NCBI GenBank assembly: GCA_000469685.2
Contig: LS997566.1
Location: 6,182,491 to 6,246,490 of the forward strand
Source: Haemonchus contortus
Taxonomy: Eukaryota > Nematoda > Chromadorea > Rhabditida > Trichostrongylidae
Direction: 5' to 3'
DNA length: 64,000 bases
Part shown: in pieces, positions 48,184 to 60,561 of the stretch
Numbering within the stretch: position 1 is the first letter of the stretch
How the letters are laid out: each line of letters starts with the position of its first letter
Position numbers and translations under genes: made by a program
The notes under the pieces: model-generated
Databases searched by the model: none
What the model was told of the DNA's origin: nothing
The model's input: only the letters and a program-made list of their open reading frames with translations

Positions 48184-51100
48184 ATGGTGAGTCATTCTTA
48201 AAAGATTGGGATAATGGTCCTGTAGGGCCTGGCTCTCATTTCCTCCTGTGTTTGTTGCGATATTCCGTCAAAACTCCTAAAACTGCTAAAAATTTCTAAA
48301 GGCCATGTTTGGGAAAGTTCCTCAGAAACCTTGAATTGAGTTAGTTCCTGAGGATAAATCCTCCTCTTAAGGATATAAGGAATTTCTTTGGTGGAAAGAA
48401 GAGCGGCTCACAAGAGAGCTCTGGGACGAGTGCACTGTCGGCTGTTCGGAAAGCAGCTCCTGCGACTCCAGAGAAAAATAAGAGATCCGAAAAGTTGATT
48501 CCGAACAAATCTGAACAGAAGACGAGAAAATTGAAGAAGGCAGCTGTTCCTGTTGTAGAATTAAGCGAGAGCGATGACTGTACGTTTTTCCTAGTCAAGC
48601 ACTTCCTTTTTCAGATTCAAGTCAAATTTCCTTTTTGATTGTCATTAGAACAATCGATAGTCTAGTACTTTACTAATTCTGCGCTGCATAGGCAGTACTC
48701 AGTTGAGATTTCAGCTGATGGCGAATCACCAATCCCGGCATCACTGCGTAAAGAAGCTATGAAGCAGAAGCGATCACGAGCACTTGTAATCTCGGGTATG
48801 TGAGATAATGAGCGGTGACCACACTTATTTCCCATTATTTTATTTTTATTTATCCAATTTTTCGAATTTTAGATTCCGATGAAGAGTTTATCCCTAAAAA
48901 AGGTCGGATAAAATCTGTTACACCATCTCCAGTGAAATCCCCTCCACAAAAGGCAAAGAGATCGCGGATCGTAGTTAGCGATAGTGACGAAGAAAAGGAG
49001 GTGACACCCAAGAAACAGAAAACGAAGACAAAACCTCAGGAAGCAACCCCGAAGAAGCATGAAACGAAGGCAAAACCCCAGACGCGAGGGCATGAATCTG
49101 GCGATGATGAGGTAAATTTCTTAAGATGTTCAAGACAAAGTGAGCTCAATTCTTGTGACCCTCGATAGGCTTCATCAAGGTCAAGAGAACAGTGAGAAAC
49201 TCTCCGGGTGGCGTATTAACTATCACGTGAAGGGTGTGAGATACACTCCGAAATTGTCGCATTTGATTAATTTTGTGAGAATGCCGCTAATTCTATTCCT
49301 TCCCTCTCTTGTCCGGGATTGCATGTGGTGGAGACAGGGTATCATATATTTCTTTCAAAACCTCTATCAGTCACGCTTAACGTTGGCTGGTGTACATCGA
49401 AGAAGATCACGATGAACAGCAATATTGTGGGGTAGGATTGAAGTAAAAGGCTTTATTATCCCATCTTTAGCCGCTGTGCTGAAATTACTTCATAACTATG
49501 AGCTTATCTAAATGGAGATCGGGTCTCATTGATTTCCGAGGACCATACTAAACATGGGCCCACTAGCATAGGTGGGATTGCCGCGAATCACATTCCCATG
49601 GAATGGGACGATAGCTTCCGACGTTTTTTTGTTGCTAACTTCGTATATCGGGTTTTTCTTGCTGGAAGGCAGTGCTTTGCTTTGTTTTACTAGTAACTTT
49701 CTTGCTTCAGGTCACCAGCGAAACGGATAGCGAAGATGAGTTCAAGGAAAAGAAGAAACCGAAGAAAGGTTCATCTGCAGCTCAAAAGAAGCCGGGTCAT
49801 GATAAAGACCTGAAGAAAGCCTCACCTACGAAAGGTAATCCACCGAATTCCCCTTGTTTGCTTATTTACTTTTTCCTAAAAACAAATATGCCGCAAAGCT
49901 GTCGGGCTTTTCAGTTTGTTTGCGACCGAAAAGGGTGTGGTTTTTTGCACTCCAATTTTTAGGTAAGAAATCCGACGAGAAGTTGGAAAGGGTCAGTGCT
50001 AAAGAGGTTTTTGGTAGCTCTGGAGCTGACGAGAAGACTGCGTTAAAGAAAAAAGTAAGGTTTTTTTTTCAAAATAACTTGCTATTTTTTGTAATACGCA
50101 TCTTGACCTTTTCAGGGTGCCCCGTCAAAAACCACCAAAATTAGCCCGTCTCAGAAAGAAAATGATGTTGAGAGGAAACATGAGAAGCCAAAGAAGAAGG
50201 TGTAAAGATAGGACTTAAATTGGTAGTGTTTTTTTTTGTTTATTTTTGCGTATCTTCAGATAGAAGAGATCAATCTGGATGATGACGAGTCTCCAGTATC
50301 TCACAAATCTGGTAAGCATGCGACCCCCTACAAAGATGTTTCGAAAAAAGCATCGGAGTTGGATAAGAAGTCTTCTGAACAAACTCCACAGAAATCTCAG
50401 AAAGGTGGGAAGTTTTAAAAGTTTCCAGTATTTGTTTTTACTCCAATTCTTTGGTATATTTTCAGCTAAAGTGCCTTTAAAGGATCACGATAAGAAAAGC
50501 ACTGCTAAAGGATCAGCGCCGGTACAGGCGAAGCCAGTCAAGGTAGATTAGTGTAGGATTCACAATGGTGTTGTGGTATTTTCACTGCAGTCGATATTTT
50601 ATTTATTTCAGGGAGAAGTTTTTGTCCCTTGGGTGGACAAATATAAACCGCGCAACCTTTCGCAGCTTGTGGGACAACATGGCGAAAAAAGCCCAATGAA
50701 TAAGCTCCTGGGTTGGCTTAAAGATTGGGCTCGCAACAATCTTGGCGAGGGTGGCAAAATTAAGAAACGTAAGAGTTTTTGTCGTTTATATTCTCTTTTG
50801 ATTTAATAAATAAAAACGTTGTAGCAAAGCCTCCACCATTCCTGGCGCAAACCGATGGAGCTCCCTTCAAAGCAGTGCTGCTTTCCGGTTCACCTGGTTA
50901 GTTTAATCCTCTATATTGCAATCAATCATAGTAGACAAGTTGAATCCTCGCAGTCATAGTTTGCTACGAGCCAGAAAGTTTTTGAAATTTTATTTCAATT
51001 ACTCATTTGTTTTTTATTCATCGTCCTTTTACGGAATTCTACCAATCTAAAGTTTTGTTTCAATTTTGAAATAGCTATTCAATTCATAAAACTGCGCAGA

Positions 51101-54100
51101 TTTCAATATCATCGTCTCTGAAATATTCTAGGTGTTGGGAAAACGACATGCGCTGTAATGGCATGCGATACTCTTGGCTTAAAAATGGTAGAGATGAATG
51201 CTTCGGATGTGCGTAGCAAGAAGAATCTGGAGCAGCAGGTAGGAAGATTTCCTCCACAGGTTTTCGAATTCTGATCTGTCCTAACAGGGGCTTTATTCAA
51301 ATTCAGCAATCTTTTCCAGATCACTCAGCTCACGGAGTCGCATCAGATTGAAGAGTACTTTGCAAATGGGGAATCCGGCAACGGTAAGCTTCACTTTCTC
51401 TGTTGTTCGCAGCAAATTGTTGTTGCAAATTTGGTTCTGCGACCGAGAATGGTTTGTTGTAAGTAATGAGGTAGTTGGATTAAGCTGAGAGAAAGGTAAG
51501 GATTGGGAGCCTACCAGGAGCTTAGTCCCTATGCCATTTCAGAATTATGGTTATCCAGATTTGTACATTTCAGATAATGAAGTAAAGCACGTCCTAATTA
51601 TGGACGAAGTTGATGGCATGAGTGGAACTGAGGATCGTGCAGGGGTAAGTTTTATCAGGATTCAAAAATGGCTATAATTTTTCCACTCATGTCTTTGAAC
51701 TATGATTTATTTCGATTTCAGATCGCAGAATTAATACAAATTATCAAGGAAACCAAAATCCCCATAATTTGTATATGTAACGATCGACAACATCCGAAGA
51801 TAAGGAGTCTTGCGAATTACTGCTTCGATGTGCGATTCCAGAAACCTCGTGTGGAACAGATCAGAGTAATATTTTACTCTTACTTTTTTCTATAGTCGGG
51901 TAACGCTAGTAATGCCTTCTACTAACTGACTGTCCGTACTCAAAACAAAGTCGGTAATCAATTTGAAGAAACTCGATGAGGATTCGGTCAATGGATACCG
52001 TTTTGTATTAATTTTCGAATCACCTACAATTCTGCATTGTACTTATAGGCGAGGATGATGTCAATTGCATGCCAGGAGAAGTTGAAAATCTCGAAAGAAG
52101 AATTGGATCAGATGATTGAATTGTCAGGTAACTACATCCGCTCGACTTGCTAGATTCTGCAATTCATATTGACCAATATTGGCGGAATTATCTGATATTA
52201 GTCAGAACCGAATAATGAACAAGTGGTTATGGCCTCTCATTTGTCCTATTCATACATGGCCCTTTTCAATCTTTTATTATCATATTGTGAAGAAACTTTC
52301 ATGCTGATCTCTGTTGTTGAGTAGTCGTCGCATTATTGGAAAAGCAGTGACCGCACGACCGCCTCGCAGTACCACGTGCAGCCTTATAAACTAATTCACA
52401 AAAAAATTAACTTTTTTCTGTCTCAATTGCCCAGAGCATGGCGAGTGGTTTAGTTTTTCATTCCAGGGCACGATGTCAGGCAGACAATCTACAACATGCA
52501 ATTACACTCGTCTTCTGGTGGACAAACTAAGGTGCAGAAGAAGGACGTTGCAGTTGTAAGCTCTTGAGTATGATGTAAAGAGTGTCACGCTGTGGTTCTT
52601 CGGGACATTCGTTTTAGGGATATTAGGGATCCCTTTTGCCTACGTCGGGTATGCTTATAGTTCAGGGGCCATTTGAAGCAGCACGGAAGCTTTTGGACTC
52701 TCGTTCCACTCTGCAAGAGAAGCAGGATACGTTCTTCGTTGACTATAGTATCATGCCATTGTTTGTCCAGGAAAACTATCCGAATATGCGGAATGACAAG
52801 CATACGTACGTCGTTGAATATATTCACGATTGACTTTCTTTGTAGTTGTTGAAGCCTTTTTAGTTGTGATGGCTGAGGGGCTAGATCCCTACGCTGTCCT
52901 TACTAACGCGGTATTTTCATGGCCTTTGAGCTCCCGCTCCATTTTTTCTTTCATAATGCTGAGTGTTCCAAAAACGGGTCATGTCCATGTCGTGCATGAA
53001 TCAGCTAAACTGACTGCGAGAAGCTTTTCCTGAATAATAATTGTATTATAGTATGAGGATTTGATCACTGTCGAGCACTCTTTACATGTCTTTATGTACT
53101 AATGTTTGAGTGGAGAAGAAGGTCGAAAGCTTATGAAGGATTGCTATAATTAGAGGACACAGAAAACCTCCTAGTTCGATGAAATCTTTATCGGAAAATA
53201 CTAAGGGATATATTTTTTAGGCCAAAGCAAGCGATGGCTGGATTGCGGAAAGCTGCTGATCTCATTTCTCATGGCGATACTATTGAACGATGTATTCGAT
53301 CCACGGGTACCTGGAAGCTGTTGAATGAACAGGTATTTCCTGAAACTACCTCCTTCGCTTGTACGTAAGAGCCTATTCGATGTTTAAACAAGCTTCATTT
53401 GATTGCTGATGTTATGCCAAAATTTCTAGGCGATGCTGGCCTGTGCTCTGCCAGCCATAGCCACAGATGGACATCTTCGGGCTATGATTCAGTTCCCAGC
53501 CTGGTTAGGCAAGAACTCGACTGCAAACAAGCGACAACGTCTTCTGAGGCAACTTGCTACACATATGCATCTAAAGTAAGTGAGAGCCATCAGGCTTGGT
53601 AGGGAAACCAGCTGTGATGTAGCTTGTCTTAGGATCATTCACCAGTATTTATGATACGTTTTTCTTCTGTATAATTTGTGCTCAAACAACCTAAAACCAA
53701 GTCGCGGCCAACTTTTTGATCATTCTATTTATTTTTTAATGTTTCAGGATCTCTGCAGATAATCACTCATTGGTTGCGGACTACGTACCGGTCTTGCGCG
53801 ACTGTCTTACAAAGCCTCTCCTGGAAAGAGAAACGGATGGAGTCTTGTGAGTTGTCGATCTTTTTTCTAAGAGTTTTCGCTATTATTTTAATCATTTTTC
53901 GCTTTGAAATGATACCATGCAAAGAGAACAGTGAGTTCATTTTAGCGAGGTTGTCTGCACCATGAACGATTACGACTTAATACGAGAAGACGCCGAGGCG
54001 GTGTCGGAATTGGCAGTATGGCCAGGGAAGATAGATCCAGCCAGCAAAATCCTTCCTAAGGTAAGATTATGATTAGGCTGTCCAAGGCCAACAGACACGA

Positions 54101-54765
54101 CAGTAAAAAAATCAAATAGAATGTATTCAATATCCAACTTCTAATGTAATCATTCCCTTCACTTCAGGTCAAAGCCGCCCTGACAAGGTCCTTGAATAAG
54201 GAGTACCGAACTTTACCTTATGCAACAGACGATATCGGGAAGTCACGTAGGAAGGCTCAACAAGTTGATTATGGTATATTTCCTGTTTTTTTCTTTTCAT
54301 TTTTTTGAACTTCCATTTTTTCCGTTTTTTGACTTTTGAAAATATCCAGCTCTAGGGGACTTGCTGATTTTTTAATATATATTTACAAAACAAATGCAAG
54401 TTTCGTGCAGATAAATATTTTATTCCAGAAGTGGAACTGGATGAAGAAGGAAATCTCATCGAGAAATTTGACGGTGAGGAAAGCGGATTCGAAGATGACA
54501 GTGAAGATGAGGACTATAAGCCAGGTTCTAAGTCCAAGGCAAAGGCAAAACCTGCCCCAGCAGCATGTGAGTACATTTTTGATTCCTGACTATTATTTTT
54601 GTACGTTCATCGATTACACATGCAAACTTTCTAAACAGTTATGAGTAGGGCCTTTTTTATGAATCAGTAAGTGCGCTGATTTCAGCACGAGGTCGTGGAC
54701 GAGGTGGCAGCACTGGTGCGACTCCTCGAGGAGGTGGTGGCACCAAAAGGGGACGGGGCAAGTAG
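48184..54765 (+). CDS. rfc-1: replication factor C large subunit (RFC1)
   Basis: Subunit 1 of the clamp loader that places PCNA on DNA. Twenty-five exons, in order: 48184-48186 (ATG only), 48372-48579, 48715-48795, 48873-49111, 49711-49834, 49963-50054, 50116-50199, 50260-50404, 50466-50542, 50612-50768, 50825-50896, 51132-51238, 51320-51383, 51574-51644, 51722-51865, 52049-52127, 52467-52555, 52666-52805, 53221-53332, 53430-53575, 53748-53846, 53946-54060, 54168-54273, 54429-54566 and 54686-54765. The product is 923 residues. It begins MDIRNFFGG, like the PIP-type start of RFC1 proteins, then has a long Lys/Ser/Glu-rich region. The clamp-loader part starts WVDKYKPRNL (about 357) with Walker A GSPGVGKTT (425-433), NASDVRSKK, Walker B LIMDEVDG (492-499), CNDRQHPKIRSL and FQKPRVEQIR. 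The RFC1 C-terminal domain follows (DYSIMPLFVQENY), then an acidic stretch and an Arg/Gly tail. No BRCT domain is visible before the AAA part. Confidence 0.94.
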
Positions 54766-55199
54766 GGGTCATTTACTGGTATACGAGATTTGTTTTACTC
54801 TGTTACACAATAATAACCCTTTATGATTCTCTTTCTGCCGGCTTTGCTGTAAGTTACGCTTTACCGAGTGAACATTTAACCTCAAGCTAATTCATCGGTG
54901 CCTGCCTCTTTTATGTTAACATCTTTTACCCTATATTTTGAGCTCTTTTTTGTATTAAGGGATTCGTTACTCAGTCTCAAAGCTGTTGAAAATACAACGG
55001 CCAAACGATTTTTTGTTTTGATCTCGAGTATGAGTGCGAGTACAAGAATAAATGATCGTGTCTGAATCGTTTTCTATCTGCGAATCTTAGTTTGGAACTA
55101 CAGACAGGACCAAGAGTGGGTTGCATACCCAACAGGGTTTCTTTGTATCACTGTAATTATATGCTACCATATATACCCTCAGACAGGAATAACAGACGC
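54766..55199. other. rfc-1 3' UTR and flank
   Basis: Directly after the rfc-1 stop; it includes a candidate poly(A) signal at 55047. No further gene was seen. Confidence 0.4.
55047..55052 (+). other. candidate poly(A) signal of rfc-1
   Basis: AATAAA, 282 bases after the rfc-1 stop, same strand. Confidence 0.4.
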
Positions 55200-55204
55200 T
55201 CCTG

Positions 55205-55292
55205 AGAAGGCGAGAGGTGGTGGGGTTTCGGTAGTGTGAGGGACAAGGAGCAGTGTGCCCGGAAAGCATAGATACTGGGATACTAACAGGAA
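55205..55292 (+). mobile_element. tRNA-like SINE family 2, head fragment
   Basis: GGTTTCGGTAGTGTGAGGGA, AAGGAGCA and CCCGGAAAGCATAGA follow the tRNA-like core at 22981-23040 in order. The B-box is degraded and the tail is absent. Confidence 0.45.
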
Positions 55293-58200
55293 CCTTTGCG
55301 ATCATTGAAAGAAAATCGGGTGCATGCCGTAGCCCCTTTTGATCACTGGGCTCTACTCGTTCAAGGGTTCTTCATACCCAAAGATCCATGGGTTCCGATC
55401 ATCAACCTCCCCGTGCTCTCACGAACTTTTGCGGCGGTAGGACGCAGCTGTTTTCGCCCGGTGATTTCATGAAAATCGTTGTTTTGCTGGAAGAAAGGAG
55501 TCAGCACGGCCGGCGCCGACATTTGGTGTACTTGGCGGTGTAATCCAATCCCTATCCCGAGCAAGTCCTCGATATCACACAGTTCATGCTTTATACTGTA
55601 ACCACCTTTTAGACCATTATTCGAATCCACTTAAACCTTGACTGTATTTCATTTTTGAAAAGTGATGGTTTGAGTAGGCTTTCCTTCAGAGCCCTCATCA
55701 TTTTCGTGAAGATTTCGCCAACGTGATTAGTAGTGCTACTTGGAATCCTATTAGGGCTTGATGAATTCCTTTTTTCCTTTCGGTATCGAATAATGGCTGT
55801 TGCTTTGCTCCGATCGCTAGCTGGGTGGAGCTTGCAAGATGGGTGGAGTTTTGCAATAGGGCAACTGTTGAGACAGACCCTATAAACATCTAATCAATCA
55901 GGTAAAACAAGTTAAACGTGAGTGGGATGTTTTGAGCCCGAGTGAAATCGAGGGCATGAATTGGGAAATTTCCCAATTTGGTTGATTTTGTAAGGGTCGA
56001 CACGACTTTTTATTTCCTCCTTTCTTTTTTATCATTTTGAGACATTATTGTTTGCTTGAAGGTAAAATCTTGTCGTGACCCGCACTCGACACACGAAATT
56101 GCATGGTACAAATAGGATTAGGTTTCTGCAAAAGAGTGGAAAAGGTATTTCCGTTCCGTCTATCCCTTTTTCCTCACTTCTGTGGGCGGATATGGACCAG
56201 CTGCTGACCATCAGCACCTTTTGTCGGGAGCAATCCTGCCTTGAATATCCAGATGTCGGTACTACTATTAAACTCGTCCACTGCCAGGACTGTTTCAACT
56301 CAGAACCTTCCTAGGTTGAACTTGGATTTTTCTCGAATTTTTTTCCTACACTTTGTGATCCATCTGTTTCAGATAACACAGTTATCCGGAATTCTTAGCC
56401 ATTCAATGTTTTCTTCTATGTGATCTGCCATAGAGTCTTTTCCAATCGTGCTACTTAGCTGCAGAAGTTAGCGGAGTGGTGAAGCGGCGCCACTACCACA
56501 CGCGAGATTTCCGGATCAAATTCCAGATCAAGTTTTGAACAAAATAGTTTTCCATCCCTAAGTTCTCTTACATCCCCTCGAATCAGAAGGAAGAATTAGG
56601 GTCGTGCTTTTCCGGTTTTGGCTCCATTATTTCGCTAACTTCGTTGCAAGTCAGGGTGCGAGGGCATTTCACGAGCTCGGATAGCATCTCCTATTTCGTT
56701 TTGAGCCAAATCAAATCTCAAATCGATGGCTTCTTCATAAACTGACCGCAGGTGGGTACGCAATGAAACGTGAATGGCTTATCTAAGAGGAGGCTGAATC
56801 GCACAGGAAAAACCTGCAGTTGTGCCCATAGGTATGGATAGCACCTGTTTCCTGCCCATAACTTTTTTCTCAAAACCAATAAATATCAATGGTCAGAATG
56901 ATAGTTCGTGGCTGCATTTTATTCCACAATGTTTAATGTTACAGCTCTCGTAGAGGTATGTGGGTACTGCTCCAGTCTACTGCAGTACACCCCTTATTGC
57001 TAACATCACGCAGTACCAGTAACTAACCTTTTCGAATGATGGATCAGTAAAGCGCTGGTCGACTTTTATTTCTTCGAAAGCAGTTGACCATTAGAGCGAT
57101 ACCATCTTCGGGGACCATCCTGGCCTAGGGTCAGGTGTTGGGAACATCCCGAGTCAGCTTGACCTCCTTCCCAGACAGCTTTATTGCGTGAATAAAATCA
57201 TGCGATTTGTTTTTCGCACCACTTGAACACCTGTCGTACATCAATTAGAGAAGGGCGACATTGACTGAGCGGATCTGATCCAAACGAGTGATACTCGTTT
57301 ATACTGGCCTGCCGATGATTCTCCGCTTCTTCCAAATCGCCATTTGTAGAACTTAATTATTTATGACCCCGTGTTAGTACAACTATACTTTACTATGAAG
57401 CTCTTTACTACTCCAAATACTTGGGTTTCGCTTGCACAGACCTCGCGAGTACATGAGGATAGGAAGCTTGTCCTTCAAGAATATTTCTCCTTTCAGGTAA
57501 GTAAGGAGGGGTAAGAAACCGAAGTAACACGCAATCTGGAAAGGCTTGGTCAACATCTTACGCTTGAGCCACCATTTTTTTGAATCGCTTGGGACATATT
57601 CGTTTCTCAGGTCCCTACATTTTCCTTCTCTTCAGTTCCCTATTTTATCGTCACGCCATATTCTAGCAGTATGGAAGACTGAAGACAGAATAGTTACCTC
57701 TATCTTCAATCTCTGCAAACAGATGAACAGTTATTTCGGGCGATTCCGATTTTTTAGCTTTGTAATGTTTTTCTTAGCTTCGGATTTGTTTGATGTGGGC
57801 AGCTCTTAAGTGATCGAATTCATCCGTCCGCAAACGCTATGTTGACATGAAAACTTGAGTGGTTCATCGATATGTAAGAGATGTCAGAGTTGGATCATTG
57901 AAAACAGGGCAAAAAAACCAGAAAACTTCTGTTTTTTAAACCTCTCCGTAGATCTATAGGAACCTCTCCTCCTTCAATGAGCCCTTTTGAATAGATGAGC
58001 AAGTATAGTGATCAATCCTGGCAAAAAAGGGTCTGGAAAGCAGCAAAACCTCTGTGGACTCTAAATAGGCATCAGGAAATCCAATCGACGTTGAATTGAA
58101 GTTATCGGTGGGGCCTGAGAGCACAACAATTCTGGAAATTCGATTACATGGTCCCCGTCATAGACCCTTCCCGCATAAACGTAGGCATATAGGTGGCGAT

Positions 58201-58575
58201 CGATTATCGAATTATTAGTGTTTGAAGACCTAAAAACCAAAGAAACAGTTGGAATCCCATGAAATCCGGTAAATTTCTCGTTTTTGCCGTCTATTTCAAT
58301 ATATGACCTAGCAAAACGAAAAGGTGGTTTTTCTGGGTGTATTTTCGTGTTTTGCTACCACTTTACCCACTTTACATTGAGACACCGCCGATTTTTTTTT
58401 CTCTCTCTCAACTTTCGGTTTTGCAAACAAATCTCGGAGAATAAATTTACTTATCCACCCGATTCTTCAATTTAAGCCAAATTTAACTTTGTCCTATATT
58501 ACTGTTTATAATATTATATTACTGTTTATGCTACTTTTTTTTTGTTTTTTGTGCCCGAACTATTTCTTTTTGGTG
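55293..58575. other. intergenic, mostly nothing recognised
   Basis: Degraded repeat-like sequence. A tRNA-like fragment at about 56468-56525 (AGCGGAGTGGTGAAGCGGC with a decayed B-box) may be another SINE remnant. No coding region recognised. Confidence 0.35.
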
Positions 58576-58602
58576 TCACTTCTTTATATAATAAAGAAGT
58601 GA
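58576..58602. repeat. perfect 12-bp inverted repeat, 3-base centre
   Basis: TCACTTCTTTAT, ATA, ATAAAGAAGTGA. The stem contains ATAAAG-type sequence and is AT-rich. It could be the core of a MITE or a chance hairpin. Confidence 0.7.
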
Positions 58603-58836
58603 TCCTGACAGTCCGCTTTGTCTGATAGAGAATAAAGCCGTTCTCCTACGTGGATATCAATTTCAAGGTATGTTTATCACTGTGTCACATGATCTCATAT
58701 CGTGGCTTATGTTGCTTTCGCCCTCCAACAATGATGTCAAGCAAATCCCATAGAGAGGGGGACGGAAAATTGGAGGCTGGGCTACTGCTCCAACAACTTC
58801 TTCCTTTGCAAATATTTTAATTCGACTTGTAGCCAA

Positions 58837-59141
58837 AAAGGGCGTAGGTAGTGTAGTGGCAAGTGGCGCACTATCTCACATGCACGATCAGGGGTTCGAA
58901 TTCCGGATCGATGCCCGCCCAGGCCAACCAAGCCTTTCATCTCTCTGGGGTCGGTTAATTGGTACCAGACTCGCCTGAGAAGATAAAAGCACTGACTTGT
59001 ACATTAGCTGGACACCGCAATTCATTGTATAGGCCACACACGCACTCATTACGCCAATACGATTCTGAATAGAAGTCGAATGTGGGGGCGCACCCTCCGA
59101 CGGGATTGATTAACGCCAAAAACTTTATACTTACTTTATTA
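58837..59141 (+). mobile_element. complete SINE family 1 copy
   Basis: Head GGTAGTGTAGTGGCAAGTGG, B-box GGGTTCGAATTCC, AGGCCAACCAAGCCTTTC, GATAAAAGCACTGACTTG, GACACCGCAATTCATTG and a tail ending in ...AACTTTATACTTACTTTA. Flanking GTAGCCAA occurs on both sides (58829-58836 and 59142-59149), a short candidate target-site duplication. Confidence 0.82.
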
Positions 59142-59594
59142 GTAGCCAATTAAAGGGATTAGAACCCTCGATATATGAAGAAAAATCAGAGAATTTTTGA
59201 GAGACAACAGGACAGGACAAACAACAAGGCAGCTTTTTATAAAATAAAATGCAATAGTCGAAATAACTTATCAAATCGGTGAAAAACTAGGCATTGGGCT
59301 GATGAACTTACTATTTACTCCATAAAGTACTGAGGTGTAGAGTCTTGTTCCGACCTATTTTGTACCGCATAAATCAAACATCATCATCAACAGCTCTAAA
59401 TGAACTTTTCTATCAGTAATGAAGGAGTCATGTGCTTGAGTTGTGTTGAGTGCTAGACGCTGAAAAACGGCAACAAGTAGTTGACGAAAGGGCGTTGCGG
59501 GGGAATAACGATGCTGTCAGCAATTGTACTGATCCTGTACCTACCAGTAACTTCATGACCAGCGATTTCAAGGGGCATAAAATCGGGAAATTGT

Positions 59595-59785
59595 GGTACC
59601 AGACTCGTCTGGGGGGATAAAAGCACTGACTGGTACATCAGCTGGCCACCGCAAGTCATTGTATAGGCCACATACGCACTCTTTACGCCACTATGGTTCT
59701 GAATGGAAGTCGACTGCGGGGCGCATCCCTCAGACGGGATTGATTGACTCAACGAGCTTTGTTCTTTATCCTTTATCCACAGAAC
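59595..59785 (+). mobile_element. SINE family 1, 3' half
   Basis: It begins at GGTACCAGACTCGTCTGG and continues through GGCCACCGCAAGTCATTG, GAATGGAAGTCGACTGCG and GCGCATCCCTCAGACGGG to a TTATCCTTTAT tail. The 5' tRNA-like half is missing, consistent with 5' truncation. Confidence 0.8.
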
Positions 59786-60155
59786 AAATCCCAGTTTTCA
59801 ATGGTTCTCATAGTACCTGTCAAATGGACGTGACAGCAGAGCAACAGGTAAAAGTGCCAGCATACAGTGTTTTGCTGCTCTGGAATTCAAACTTATCCAG
59901 ATTGAGATGCTTCCCGTGCGTCTGGAGTGTTGTAATTTAAACCATATGTCTGGGAAAAGGCAAAAAATCAACTTCGACATCGGCTAGGCTCTGCAACTCA
60001 ATGCACTAAGGCATGCAAATGTCTCAGCAATTTGGATTGGAAGCTAAATGCGTGGCGCATTCAAGTCTATCTGTAACTTTGAGCACCTTTAGCAATAATA
60101 CAACAAATCTTATATCTTCTCAAGAAGGTTTACCTAGCAGTAGAAAGCTTGTCGA
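59786..60155. other. intergenic, nothing recognised
   Basis: No gene or repeat identified. Confidence 0.3.
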
Positions 60156-60240
60156 TCCCTAGGACCACCATTTTGAGTGGGAAGGTGAGAAAATGGTGGT
60201 CCTAGGGATTTTCTCACCTTCCCACTTAAAATGGTGGTCT
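60156..60240. repeat. overlapping inverted repeats forming two exclusive hairpins
   Basis: Hairpin one: 60156-60174 pairs with 60190-60208, 19 bp perfect, 15-base loop. Hairpin two: 60164-60194 pairs with 60208-60238, 31 bp with about one mismatch, 13-base loop. The same bases (60190-60194 and the ATGGTGGTC part) are needed by both, so only one can form at a time. Confidence 0.85.
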
Positions 60241-60561
60241 CTAATCAAGCATGCCCCCACTTCGTCCCTCCTCTCTCAATCGTCATTGTCAGAGTAACTT
60301 CAGGATCCCAAAAACCCAACAGCACATACTAGGAAACAGACTCTCAGGGCTCCCAATTCCCAACATGTCACAGGATTCCCCACTTGTCTATCTGAACTAG
60401 TGAATGGGTAGGAAATGGATTCGAATGAATATTCCTGGGCGTTAGTTTTTGTATTGGTGTGAAGGAATTTTGCTGCATTTCTCAGGCTTCCACCTTTTTT
60501 TCTCTCTTTTTTCCTCGGAAGCGTAGGTGAATGTCAAGTTTGTTTCTCAATATCTTTTGCA

